Assembly: GCA_964344295.1 (NCBI GenBank)
Contig: CAYFMR010000003.1
Location: forward strand, 77,201-141,200
Reading direction: 5' to 3'
DNA length: 64,000 nt
Origin: JAAYFJ01 sp964344295
Lineage (GTDB): Bacteria > Bacillota > Clostridia > Tissierellales > Peptoniphilaceae
The number at the start of each line of letters is the position of its first letter. Positions within the stretch are counted from its first letter, which is position 1. Position numbers and translations under genes: made by a program. The notes below the pieces were generated by a model, which saw nothing but the letters and a program-made list of their open reading frames with translations, was not told where the DNA came from and ran no database searches. Shown here piece after piece: positions 27,898 to 35,580 of this stretch.

Positions 27898-28234
27898 GTG
27901 CAGTAAGCTGGTCGATTGCATGCTACGGCATGAGGAAAGTCCGCGCACCGCAGAGCAGGATGCTGGATAACGTCCAGTGAGGGCGACCTTAAGGATAGTG
28001 CAACAGAGAGATACCGCCGAGAAATCGGTAAGGGTGGAAAGGTGGAGTAAGAGCCCACCGGCATGAGGGAGACCTCATGGCCATGTAAACCCCATCCGGT
28101 GCAAGACCAAAAGCGGCAAAAAGGACAGCTGCTCGTTGTCCGCCGAGAATGGTGGGTTGCTTGATCCCATTGGTGACAATGGGGCTAGATAGATAATCGA
28201 CAAGACAGAACGCGGCTTATAGGCTTAGTGCACC
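27898..28234 (+). ncRNA. rnpB: RNase P RNA, class A
   Basis: Catalytic RNA that trims tRNA 5' leaders. Conserved elements in order: GAGGAAAGTCCGCGCACC near the 5' end, AGGGTGGAAAGGTG and GTAAGAGCCCACCGG in the specificity region, and ACAGAACGCGGCTTATAGGC near the 3' end. The ends GTGCAGTAAG and CTTAGTGCAC pair as helix P1 with one mismatch, which fixes the boundaries. A T-rich stretch follows, without an obvious hairpin. Confidence 0.96.
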
Positions 28235-28454
28235 CTATTTTTATTTTATTTCATTAAACTTTTGGCATGAAGTGACGAAAGTCCCACAATCAAGACGAAA
28301 GTGTTGCTACATGGCAAATGTGTGACAAAAGAAAACAGACGCCCCATGATGTAGTGGAAGAATCTATGACGCTACGACATGTAGTCCATCGGAGATGTTA
28401 GAGGACTTCATATTTCGTTCTAACGAGAAAAGATGTTACTAATTTGTTTCTTTT
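28235..28454. other. intergenic region after rnpB, no gene seen
   Basis: About 220 bases, A+T-rich at both ends. GACGAAAGT appears twice about 20 bases apart. I see no coding frame with a ribosome site, no terminator hairpin with a T-tract and no known riboswitch core. Confidence 0.5.
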
Positions 28455-28471
28455 TGTAACTTTTTTGTAAC
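28455..28471 (+). promoter_or_regulatory. WalR (YycF)-type binding box
   Basis: TGTAAC-N5-TGTAAC, an exact match to the B. subtilis WalR consensus TGTWAH-N5-TGTWAH. It lies just upstream of the -35 of a cell-wall hydrolase gene, the position from which WalR activates. Confidence 0.72.
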
Positions 28472-28477
28472 TTTTGA

Positions 28478-28506
28478 TTGTTTTATGAACCCAAATAAGC
28501 TATAAT
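28478..28506 (+). promoter_or_regulatory. promoter of the NlpC/P60 gene
   Basis: TTGTTT and TATAAT with a 17-base spacer. The -35 is weak, consistent with an activated promoter. Confidence 0.72.
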
Positions 28507-28537
28507 TGATTCAAATCCACTAAAAAGGAGTGTTAGC

Positions 28538-29680
28538 ATGAGTCATCAGTCAAGACGGTGGACCACCGGATTAGCCTTTCTGGCAGTGGTCGCACTATTC
28601 GGCATGAAAGACACAGGTGTTTTCCTAAAAGACTATACCCCGGAAAACAGTGAGATTGCATATCATGAAACGCAGAAAGTTGAAATTAATAAAGAAGATG
28701 AAAACTTCTTCTATATTGAAAATGATGGCGAAGTCGCCGTGCCGAAACAAGTTTTATTAAAGACCATGGAATCCGGTAAAGGGTTAGAGGCTAAAAAGCC
28801 GACTCGCCTTTATCAGTCCATCAACGGCGAAGTGATTCGCTTCGTCCTCAGCGATGAATTCGTAGAAATCATCGAAAAATCAGGGGATTACTATAAAGTG
28901 AAATCCTATGATGGAAAAATTGGGTTTGTCAGTGCTGCAGACATGAAGCCTGCCGACCGTGTCGTCAAGACCGAAGCTGTAGCCAAGACCAATAAGTTCT
29001 TAATGAACCATGATTTACTGTTGGAGCTAAAAAAAGGTGAAACAGTGCATGTCGTCGGTTATCAAAATGGTCAATTTGAATTGGTAGACCAATATGGTAA
29101 TCTATTTATGGCAGCCGTTACCGATGTAGAGCTCAAGAATGCAGAGCCAGTTGTGGTCCAAACACCGCCAGCTCAACCGGAAACGGCAGCAGCAATTAAT
29201 CCTGATTTACGTCAGGCAGAAACTGTGAAACCCACTACAGGTGCAAAAGAAACGTCTGTGCCGAAAGTACCGGCAAAGATTCCCACAACGGCATCGGCCA
29301 AGGAAAAAGTCAATCATGCTATGCAGTATGCTAAGGCACAGTTAGATCGTCCTTATGTCTATGCTGATACCGGTAAAGCAGGTTATGATTGCTCTGGTTT
29401 CCTGTATGACATCTATGTCAATCAATTAAAAATGAATATTCACCGCAGTAGCTACGATCAAGTATTAGACGGAGTTGAGGTGGCAAGAGATGAGTTGCTT
29501 CCAGGTGATTTAGTGTTCTTTAACACAACGGATACGCCAAACTCTCACGTAGGTATGTACTTAGGTGACGATGAGTTTATCCATGCTTCCTCCGGCGGAG
29601 GACGAGTGATGATCTCTGGCTTATCCGAAGGATATTATAATGATCGTTACTCCACTGCACGTCGCGTTATTGTAGATTAA
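28538..29680 (+). CDS. secreted NlpC/P60 peptidoglycan endopeptidase with SH3-like domains
   Basis: Extracytoplasmic wall hydrolase of 380 residues. An N-terminal hydrophobic segment (about residues 10-25) acts as signal or anchor. Two SH3-like wall-binding repeats follow (about 85-140 and 150-205), then a Pro/Thr-rich linker (about 207-255). The C-terminal NlpC/P60 domain has the catalytic Cys285 in YDCSGFLYDIYVN and the His in SHVGMYLG. Such enzymes cut the D-Glu-meso-DAP bond of stem peptides, consistent with the DAP-type MurE here. A strong GGAG site, its own promoter, a WalR-type box and a terminator make it a single-gene unit. Confidence 0.92.
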   Translation: MSHQSRRWTTGLAFLAVVALFGMKDTGVFLKDYTPENSEIAYHETQKVEINKEDENFFYIENDGEVAVPKQVLLKTMESGKGLEAKKPTRLYQSINGEVIRFVLSDEFVEIIEKSGDYYKVKSYDGKIGFVSAADMKPADRVVKTEAVAKTNKFLMNHDLLLELKKGETVHVVGYQNGQFELVDQYGNLFMAAVTDVELKNAEPVVVQTPPAQPETAAAINPDLRQAETVKPTTGAKETSVPKVPAKIPTTASAKEKVNHAMQYAKAQLDRPYVYADTGKAGYDCSGFLYDIYVNQLKMNIHRSSYDQVLDGVEVARDELLPGDLVFFNTTDTPNSHVGMYLGDDEFIHASSGGGRVMISGLSEGYYNDRYSTARRVIVD

Positions 29681-29683
29681 TTT

Positions 29684-29716
29684 AAAAACTGTCAGACTTT
29701 GTCTGACAGTTTTTTT
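29684..29716 (+). terminator. terminator after the NlpC/P60 gene
   Basis: AAAAACTGTCAGA, loop CTTTG, TCTGACAGT then a T-run: a perfect stem. Confidence 0.94.
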
Positions 29717-29741
29717 ATGCCATAAGGCTTTTACGAATGAT

Positions 29742-30157
29742 GTGGCCTTAGGGGGAACGAACATCAATGAGGCATCATTGGGCAGACCAAGATGGACTAA
29801 GCAAAGGAACGGATCAACCAAGGCGGTGGTAGTGGACGAGTCAGCGAACATGTGGATGGCGTTTTGGCTAGATCTTTGTGTGATGAGGGAAGAGTATGGG
29901 AAGGTCATTAACGCGATCCATCATGAAAGGACACATAGTGCAGACAATATCCTAGACCTGATTCGTGTCCCAATGGGCATGGAACTTGTTGGAATCACAT
30001 GTTGGTATCTGATTATAGGCGGAGCCATCAAACGAAGAAGCATATGGGCGGATACGTCAATGTGTTTTTTGATGTAGCTTTGATGATTTGTAAGCAACGG
30101 TTTAGCAGTGATTCGCAGAAGATGTTGGAGAAGCAAAAGGCGTATTTAAAAGAATAA
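29742..30157 (+). pseudogene. possible decayed coding region, unidentified
   Basis: One frame is open from 29742 to 30077, with a coherent hydrophobic stretch near its end (VGITCWYLIIGGAIKRR). Protein-like sequence then appears to switch to another frame (VNVFFDVALMICKQRFSS, ending KQKAYLKE and a TAA at 30155-30157). No ribosome-binding site precedes the first ATG and the upstream residues look random. This reads like the remnant of a small membrane protein gene broken by a frameshift near 30040-30060. I do not recognise the family, and chance cannot be excluded. Confidence 0.3.
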
Positions 30158-30225
30158 AGAGATTTGCGACCGTGAAAAGAGGTAGGCGGCGAGTGATTTT
30201 GTCAAGGGAGTGTAAAGAGTTTTGA

Positions 30226-30254
30226 TTGCAGGAACGACCATTCGAAGGTATGAT
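30226..30254 (+). promoter_or_regulatory. promoter of the flavin reductase lipoprotein gene
   Basis: TTGCAG and TATGAT with a 17-base spacer, about 36 bases before the start codon. Confidence 0.65.
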
Positions 30255-30289
30255 TAAGTTACACTTATAACAAAGAAGGAGGAAGGAAT

Positions 30290-32305
30290 ATGAAACAAAA
30301 AAGAGTTTGGTTAGCGCTTTTCCTGTGTCTGGCAATGGTATTTTCCATGGCAGCTTGCGGGAAAGCCCCTGCTGAAACGGAAGAGCCCGCTGCTAGTGGC
30401 GACGGTTCCATGAAAGCAGGCACTTATACAGCTACCGTTAACGGTATGAACAATGAAATCAAAGTTGAAGTTGAGGTGTCAGAAGACGAAATCGTAGCTG
30501 TAAATGTATTAGAACACGAAGAAACTCCTGGCATTGGCGGTGAATTACACAACTTGAATGGAGATGTAGAATCTCATGGAATGGTAATTCCCGTGGTGAC
30601 TATCCCCGAACGCATTGTGGAAACACAAAGTTTAGACGTGGATAACGTAACCGGTGCTACCATCACCTCTGCAGCCATTAAAAGCGCTGTAGCTGATTGT
30701 TTGAAGCAAGCTGGTGCAGATCCTGAAGCATGGAAAGTAGAAGTAGCCACAGACCAAAATGTGGAAGATATGGAAGCTGACGTTGTAGTCGTCGGTGGTG
30801 GTGGGGCCGGCTTAGCCGCTGCTATCGCTGCTGCACAACAAGATAAATCCGTTATCGTCATTGAGAAAAACGGTTCCATTGGAGGGGACACCTTGGTATG
30901 TGGTGCGATCTACAACACGCCTGATCCGGAATTACAAAGCCAAGTCGAAATGACCGAACCGGTTAAGCAAACGTTGGAAAGTGCATTAGCTGAAGAAGCT
31001 GTCAGTGAAGAACATGCAGCTTTAATCGGCGAGGTCCAAGCTCAATGGGATGCTTACAAAGCCGAAGGTCGTACAGATCTATTTGACTCTCCTGAATGGT
31101 ATGCTTTGCAAACCTGGATTAACGGGGATAAAGTCGGTAATTTGGATTTAGTAAAAGTTCTATGCCAGAATTCTTTCCCGGGTTATGAATGGATTGAATC
31201 TTTAGGCATGAAATTTGCCGACCACATTAGCCAAGGTGCAGGCTCCTTGTGGCAAAGAACGCACACCAGTACACTACCCATGGGTACAGGTTTCTTCGCG
31301 ACTTATGGTGAGCAATTAGGTGAACTGAGTGATAAGATTACTGTGGTTAACGAATGTACTGCCAAATCCTTAGTCGTAGACGGCGACCGTGTAACAGGTG
31401 TGGTGGTAGAAGGAAATCACTCCAAGCAAGAGGCAACCATTAGCGCACAAGACGGCGTTATCCTATCTACCGGTGGATTTGCTGCCAACAGTGCCATGGT
31501 ACAAGAGTATAATACGTCCGGCAAATGGGCTGACCTATCTGGTGTGGCTACGACTAACCGCTTCTCTTGCTCTCAAGGGGACGGTATTGTGATGGCTAAA
31601 GATGCCGGTGCATCTTTAACTGATATGGAGCAAATCCAATTGCTATACTTAGGTAACTTAGTAGATGGTCAATTAACGAAGATGCCGAAACGTACAGTGA
31701 ACGGCACAGACCAATTGATCTTTGTCAACAAAGACGGAGAACGTTTCGTACGTGAAGACGGTCGTCGCGACCAAATTTGCCTAGCTGTTATGGAACAACC
31801 CGATGCCATGTTCTACTTCTTAGAAAGCGGTGATGGCGAAGGTTATGAAGACATTACTAGCCCCGAATGGAGATCTGCTGACGGATTTACCTTTGACTAC
31901 TTAAAAGACAATGGTTACATCTTAGTGGCAGATACCCTGGAAGATATGGCAGAACAAATTGGCTGTGATGTGGAAACCTTGAAAGCAACGGTTGATACCT
32001 TTAATGGTTCTGTAGATAACGGCGAAGACGAATACGGCCGCACCTTATACTCTACGAAACTAGAAAATGGTCCTTGGGTTGCGACTCCTCGTCAAGCTTG
32101 TATCCACCACACGATGGGTGGGGTTACCATTGACTCAGAAGCCCGCGTGCTTTCTGAAGCTGGAGAACCAATCCCCGGATTATATGCAGCTGGCGAAGTC
32201 ACCGGTGGCATCCACGGTGGTAACCGCTTAGGCGGAAACGCTGTGGTAGACACAGTAGTCTTTGGGAAACTTGCTGCTGATACCCTGGTTCAAGACGCGC
32301 AATAA
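30290..32305 (+). CDS. extracellular FMN/FAD reductase lipoprotein (fumarate/urocanate reductase type)
   Basis: Surface flavoprotein of 671 residues. The lipobox SMAAC puts the lipid-bearing Cys at residue 23. An FMN-binding domain follows, with the ApbE flavinylation motif DNVTGAT (residues 118-124), so FMN is expected on Thr124. The FAD domain starts with VVVVGGGGAGLAAA (about 164-178) and ends with GGNRLGGNAVVD. Together these are the architecture of fumarate-, urocanate- and cinnamate-type reductases acting as terminal electron acceptors outside the cell. The acceptor cannot be read from sequence. AAGGAGGAAGG precedes the ATG. Electron donor genes (Ndh2, FmnA/B, PplA-like) and apbE are not in the window. 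Confidence 0.9.
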   Translation: MKQKRVWLALFLCLAMVFSMAACGKAPAETEEPAASGDGSMKAGTYTATVNGMNNEIKVEVEVSEDEIVAVNVLEHEETPGIGGELHNLNGDVESHGMVIPVVTIPERIVETQSLDVDNVTGATITSAAIKSAVADCLKQAGADPEAWKVEVATDQNVEDMEADVVVVGGGGAGLAAAIAAAQQDKSVIVIEKNGSIGGDTLVCGAIYNTPDPELQSQVEMTEPVKQTLESALAEEAVSEEHAALIGEVQAQWDAYKAEGRTDLFDSPEWYALQTWINGDKVGNLDLVKVLCQNSFPGYEWIESLGMKFADHISQGAGSLWQRTHTSTLPMGTGFFATYGEQLGELSDKITVVNECTAKSLVVDGDRVTGVVVEGNHSKQEATISAQDGVILSTGGFAANSAMVQEYNTSGKWADLSGVATTNRFSCSQGDGIVMAKDAGASLTDMEQIQLLYLGNLVDGQLTKMPKRTVNGTDQLIFVNKDGERFVREDGRRDQICLAVMEQPDAMFYFLESGDGEGYEDITSPEWRSADGFTFDYLKDNGYILVADTLEDMAEQIGCDVETLKATVDTFNGSVDNGEDEYGRTLYSTKLENGPWVATPRQACIHHTMGGVTIDSEARVLSEAGEPIPGLYAAGEVTGGIHGGNRLGGNAVVDTVVFGKLAADTLVQDAQ

Positions 32306-32343
32306 TCTGACATGGATGAGATGCAGAAGGCATTTCATCGCAT

Positions 32344-32387
32344 AAAAAAAGAGGAAGTATCCTGATGGGATGCTTCCTCTTTTTTTA
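32344..32387 (+). terminator. terminator after the flavin reductase gene
   Basis: A-run, GAGGAAG, inner ATCC/GGGAT helix, CTTCCTC, T-run. Confidence 0.94.
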
Positions 32388-32485
32388 TATCACAAGGAGT
32401 GCATCAAAACAGAGAATTTTATGGTGGCAACGGCAAGGCATGAAAGACTAATGTAAAAAGAATTCAAAATTTTCTCGATTTGTAC

Positions 32486-32516
32486 TTGACAATTTTCTAT
32501 GATTTTGGCATACTAT
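32486..32516 (+). promoter_or_regulatory. promoter of the tRNA-Gly/tRNA-Arg unit
   Basis: Consensus TTGACA at 32486. The -10 is CATACT (17-base spacer) or the overlapping TACTAT (19-base spacer). Confidence 0.75.
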
Positions 32517-32531
32517 ATAGGTACCGCGTTG

Positions 32532-32606
32532 GCGGAAGTGGCTCAGTGGTAGAGCATCGCCTTGCCAAGGCGAGGGTCGCGAGTTCGAATCTCGTCTTCC
32601 GCTCCA
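32532..32606 (+). tRNA. tRNA-Gly (GCC)
   Basis: Full cloverleaf with acceptor GCGGAAG/CTTCCGC, anticodon loop TTGCCAA, T-loop TTCGAAT and encoded CCA. It reads GGC and GGT. Confidence 0.97.
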
Positions 32607-32610
32607 ATAC

Positions 32611-32687
32611 GTACCATTAGCTCAGCTGGATAGAGCGTCTGGCTACGGACCAGAAGGTCAGGGGTTCAAATCCTCTATGGTACGCCA
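32611..32687 (+). tRNA. tRNA-Arg (ACG)
   Basis: Acceptor GTACCAT/ATGGTAC, anticodon loop CTACGGA, T-loop TTCAAAT, encoded CCA. A34 is presumably deaminated to inosine to read CGN codons. It is four bases after tRNA-Gly, so one precursor is likely. Confidence 0.97.
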
Positions 32688-32689
32688 GC

Positions 32690-32726
32690 AAAAAGCCCAG
32701 GAATTACACATTCCCGGGCTTTTTTC
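32690..32726 (+). terminator. terminator of the tRNA unit
   Basis: AAAAAGCCC, GGAAT/ATTCC inner helix, GGGCTTTTTT. Confidence 0.9.
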
Positions 32727-32876
32727 TATGCCTAAATTTTGTGAAAATTCCCCTCAATTTGCCTGAATTTGTGGCGGTAATATACAAATTATCGCAGGAT
32801 AGCAGGAGTTTTTTATACCTTATTTTCTCAAAATATGAATATGAAATTTACGGAGGTGCATAGGTGGATTGGTTGG

Positions 32877-33509
32877 CTAGGGCTGGTTTTTGTGGATTTT
32901 ACCCAATCCATGGGAAAGAGCAAATCGGGTAGCTTCGACACGATTTTGCACTTGAATACGAGCATAAAGGCGTGTCAGGTTATTTTTAATGGTTTTCTCT
33001 GCGAGGTAAAGCTTGTCGCCGATTTCGCGATTGGTCAATCCTTGGGCTAAAAGGGAAAGAAGTTCTCGATCTCGGGGACTAAGGTCGAAATTACCGACAC
33101 TTTTGATTTCTTTCCAGGGGGTTTTCATGGTCTGTCGGGTAGCTTCTGTTGGTTGCAGATCTTCAAGTAAAACGTTTAAATCGACCTCTGAGGCCGTTTT
33201 AGAAAGAACGTGATGGCAGCGGACGGAAGAGAGGTTAACATGCTTAAGAAAAGCAGTTTCTGGCGTGGTGAGTACCAGCGTACATAGTGGGTAATGGCTG
33301 AGGATGTGGTTTAAATGGTCCGGCTGGGTGACGGCAATAAAGAGATCCACAAAAAGAATGAGTGGGTCATCACTGGTAGCATAATGAGAAATGGGATCCA
33401 GTTCTGAAAAGACTAAGGTTTGGTAAGAACTCATTCGCATGCGAATGAGCTCTTTAAGCCCATAGCCATAGATGGGGTAGGGATCGACGATAAAGATTAA
33501 GGGTTTCAT
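32877..33509 (-). CDS. LuxR-family regulator with atypical receiver domain
   Basis: Predicted DNA-binding regulator of 210 residues. The N-terminus resembles a receiver: IVDPYPIYGYG, Asp55 in LFVDLF, TLVLTT and the Lys in VLSKTAS. The usual acidic pair near residue 9 is Asp-Pro, so magnesium binding, and perhaps phosphorylation, may be impaired. The C-terminal LuxR HTH runs from about residue 144 (LSPRDRELLSLLAQGLTNRE). Start at 33509 follows AAGGAGG and overlaps the dagK stop as ATGA. No histidine kinase is adjacent. It is the last gene of a leftward envelope-related operon; its targets are unknown. Confidence 0.85.
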   Translation of the reverse strand: MKPLIFIVDPYPIYGYGLKELIRMRMSSYQTLVFSELDPISHYATSDDPLILFVDLFIAVTQPDHLNHILSHYPLCTLVLTTPETAFLKHVNLSSVRCHHVLSKTASEVDLNVLLEDLQPTEATRQTMKTPWKEIKSVGNFDLSPRDRELLSLLAQGLTNREIGDKLYLAEKTIKNNLTRLYARIQVQNRVEATRFALSHGLGKIHKNQP

Positions 33510-34411
33510 ACATCCTCCTTTGCGGGTACACAAAGGTTGATCGCTCCGGGCAAGACCTTAAAATGACCAGGCAGGGGATCGCCTTTTTCGCCATCTAAGT
33601 CAACGTATAAGGGTTGGTCGGCAACGACGGATAGTTCGCTCGTTTTAAAATATAAAATCGGATCCTGTTTGATGTGTTGACCGGCGATGCTGGTGATCAT
33701 CACGGGACCTAGCTCGGCATAGTTTGTGGCCTTGACAATCAATACATCGAATAACCCATCGTTCACTTCCGCCAAGGGGGCAATGCGCTTAATGCCACCG
33801 ACGGATTTGGAATTGGAAATGAGCATAACAAGAGCGTCTACCTCACCGGTAAACTCTTTAGATGTGATTTGAAAGCGTATGGGGGGTGAGGGGTTGGTTA
33901 ATTCTGATAAGAGTCTTCTGGCGCCTTCTGCATAGTATGCAGCACGTCCCCAGATGGCCTTCAAATCATCGTCTACTTCATAGGCAATTTCGGTCAACAA
34001 ACCAGCAGCAGCTACATTGATAAAGTAGTGATCGTTCCAGCAACCCACGTCCGTTTGAAGGGTGTTACCTTTGGCTATCATTTGAAAAAATTCGTCGGGA
34101 TGGCGAGGAAGCTGCATAAAACCAGCAAAGTCGTTGACTGTGCCCTGGGAGAGGATGGCCAGTTTCGCACGACTTTTGGTTCTCATCATACCTTGAACGA
34201 CTTCATTTACTGTGCCATCGCCACCGGAGACGATGATGAGCTCGGCATCTTGCGCTTCCATAACCATTTCCATGGCATGGCCGCCATAATAAGTGTAGTT
34301 GCGTTCTACTTTATAGCCATGGGAATGCAAGAGGTAGATGATGCGGTCAATTTTTGCATCGGCAGTTTGTCGTCCCGAGGAAGGGTTTACAATGAATTTG
34401 CATTTTGTCAT
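33506..34411 (-). CDS. diacylglycerol/lipid kinase family protein
   Basis: DagK/YegS/BmrU-type soluble kinase of 301 residues that phosphorylates diacylglycerol or a related lipid. FIVNPSSGR is at the N-terminus and the nucleotide loop VSGGDGTVNEV is at about residues 60-70; LVMLISNSKSVGGIKRIAP lies further on. Start at 34411 follows GGAGGT; codons upstream lie in the intergenic hairpin. In Gram-positives DgkB recycles diacylglycerol from lipoteichoic acid synthesis; whether this is that enzyme is an inference. It is coupled to the downstream LuxR-type regulator. Confidence 0.9.
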   Translation of the reverse strand: MTKCKFIVNPSSGRQTADAKIDRIIYLLHSHGYKVERNYTYYGGHAMEMVMEAQDAELIIVSGGDGTVNEVVQGMMRTKSRAKLAILSQGTVNDFAGFMQLPRHPDEFFQMIAKGNTLQTDVGCWNDHYFINVAAAGLLTEIAYEVDDDLKAIWGRAAYYAEGARRLLSELTNPSPPIRFQITSKEFTGEVDALVMLISNSKSVGGIKRIAPLAEVNDGLFDVLIVKATNYAELGPVMITSIAGQHIKQDPILYFKTSELSVVADQPLYVDLDGEKGDPLPGHFKVLPGAINLCVPAKEDV

Positions 34412-34430
34412 GCTTACCTCCAAGAACAAT

Positions 34431-34456
34431 AAAGTCTCGCCCAGGGGCGAGACTTT
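34431..34456 (-). terminator. hairpin between DUF948 gene and dagK
   Basis: An 11-base perfect stem (AAAGTCTCGCC / GGCGAGACTTT) right after the DUF948 stop. The T-tract on the minus strand is short (TTTATTGTT), so it may attenuate rather than end transcription. Confidence 0.55.
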
Positions 34457-34460
34457 CATC

Positions 34461-34988
34461 TTATTTCGTCAGTAGGTCGCGCAATACGCTGGCGGCTTCT
34501 TGTATGATGCGGAAAGTATTTGATTTCGGCTTAACTTTAAAGCCTAGCAACGAATTGACTCTGTCACGGGCGTTGTCTGTCACGTTGGTGACGGCATAGT
34601 TGACGGAATCGGCTATGTTGGCAATACTGCCTCCCACTGCGTCTGAGGTGTCTGTCACTAAAGTGGCAATGTGAGAGATCGAACCGGTCACTTTGTTAAT
34701 GCTGGTGACCATGCCGGCCACCTCAGGCTTAATCAGGTTTAGGGTTTCTTGTACGTCCTTGGTGATCCCAGCCACGTCGTGGGTAATGACGTTGACGTTG
34801 TTGGTAATGCCTGGCAGAGATTTGATTACAGAATCGATTTCGGGCTCATTGCGTTTGGCCAGTTCCTGCACATTTTTGGTGAGCTGGTATACATTTTTGA
34901 GTACTAAAGCCAAATAGATGAGCACGATAATGCCGGCAATGGAAAGCAGGATCGAAAAGACATCTGCTAAAGTTATGGCACCGTTCAT
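34461..34988 (-). CDS. DUF948 membrane-anchored coiled-coil protein
   Basis: Protein of 175 residues with one N-terminal helix (about residues 8-30). A long amphipathic region follows, rich in Val/Asn/Thr/Ile heptads (NNVNVITHDVAGITKDV), as in DUF948/YtxG general stress proteins. It ends in a basic tail. AAAGGAT precedes the ATG. It lies 40 bases after ytxH, the pairing (ytxG-ytxH) known from the B. subtilis SigB regulon. No enzyme motif is visible. Confidence 0.85.
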   Translation of the reverse strand: MNGAITLADVFSILLSIAGIIVLIYLALVLKNVYQLTKNVQELAKRNEPEIDSVIKSLPGITNNVNVITHDVAGITKDVQETLNLIKPEVAGMVTSINKVTGSISHIATLVTDTSDAVGGSIANIADSVNYAVTNVTDNARDRVNSLLGFKVKPKSNTFRIIQEAASVLRDLLTK

Positions 34989-35028
34989 ATCGTATCCTTT
35001 CTGTCTTTCACTTTAAGGCGTGATGAAT

Positions 35029-35445
35029 TTATTTTTCAGCTTCTTCCACGGCATCTTCCAGCGTGTCAGCTGCATCATCTTTAGCGGCTTTCAAGTCTTT
35101 TTGAACTTCTTTGCCACCTTCTTTGAGGGCTTTAGATACACGTTGAGCACGATCTTTTACATCATCTACATTATTGGAGATGCTTTGACGAAGTTCATCG
35201 GCATGATAGGATGCTTTTTCGGCGACATCATTGGCAGTTTTGATCACTTGATCTTTGACTTCACGGCCTTTGTTAGCAATGTCTTCACGAGTTTCATAAC
35301 CGGCTTGGGGAGCCAATAAAATACCAAGAGCAGCTCCGATGGTAGCTCCTAAAGCAAGGCCTGCACCAACTTTGGTGGCATCTTCTATGCGGCGTTCTCT
35401 TTCAATTTTACGTCTTTTGTTTTCAATTAATTCAATAATCATCAT
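35029..35445 (-). CDS. YtxH domain protein
   Basis: Small (138-residue) protein with a basic N-terminus, then a glycine/alanine hydrophobic segment GATIGAALGILLAPQAGYET (about residues 34-53), the YtxH signature. An extended helical tail of charged heptads follows, resembling late-embryogenesis-abundant repeats. GGAGGG lies five bases before the ATG. It is the first gene of the ytxH-DUF948-dagK-luxR operon. The family is stress-linked; the molecular role is unknown. Confidence 0.88.
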   Translation of the reverse strand: MMIIELIENKRRKIERERRIEDATKVGAGLALGATIGAALGILLAPQAGYETREDIANKGREVKDQVIKTANDVAEKASYHADELRQSISNNVDDVKDRAQRVSKALKEGGKEVQKDLKAAKDDAADTLEDAVEEAEK

Positions 35446-35515
35446 TATGTCCCTCCTAAATATGAGATTAGCTTATTGTCTTATATTACCCGGAAATGAT
35501 GAGATTAAACGAGAT

Positions 35516-35544
35516 TTGCAATTTCAAGCTAAAAAAACTATAAT
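35516..35544 (+). promoter_or_regulatory. promoter of the PHP phosphatase gene
   Basis: TTGCAA and TATAAT with a 17-base spacer, 36 bases before the ATG. Confidence 0.78.
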
Positions 35545-35580
35545 GGGGATCACGAGTTAGCAATAAAAAAAGGAGTTATT

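Noticed and set aside
28235..28537. c-di-AMP (ydaO) riboswitch before the NlpC/P60 gene
   Set aside because: These riboswitches often precede wall hydrolases, but the conserved GGGGAACC-type core is not present, and the promoter lies close to the gene with a leader of about 25 bases.
32835..33050. Plus-strand frame opposite the LuxR-type gene
   Set aside because: It lies antisense to a well-supported HTH domain and resembles no protein.
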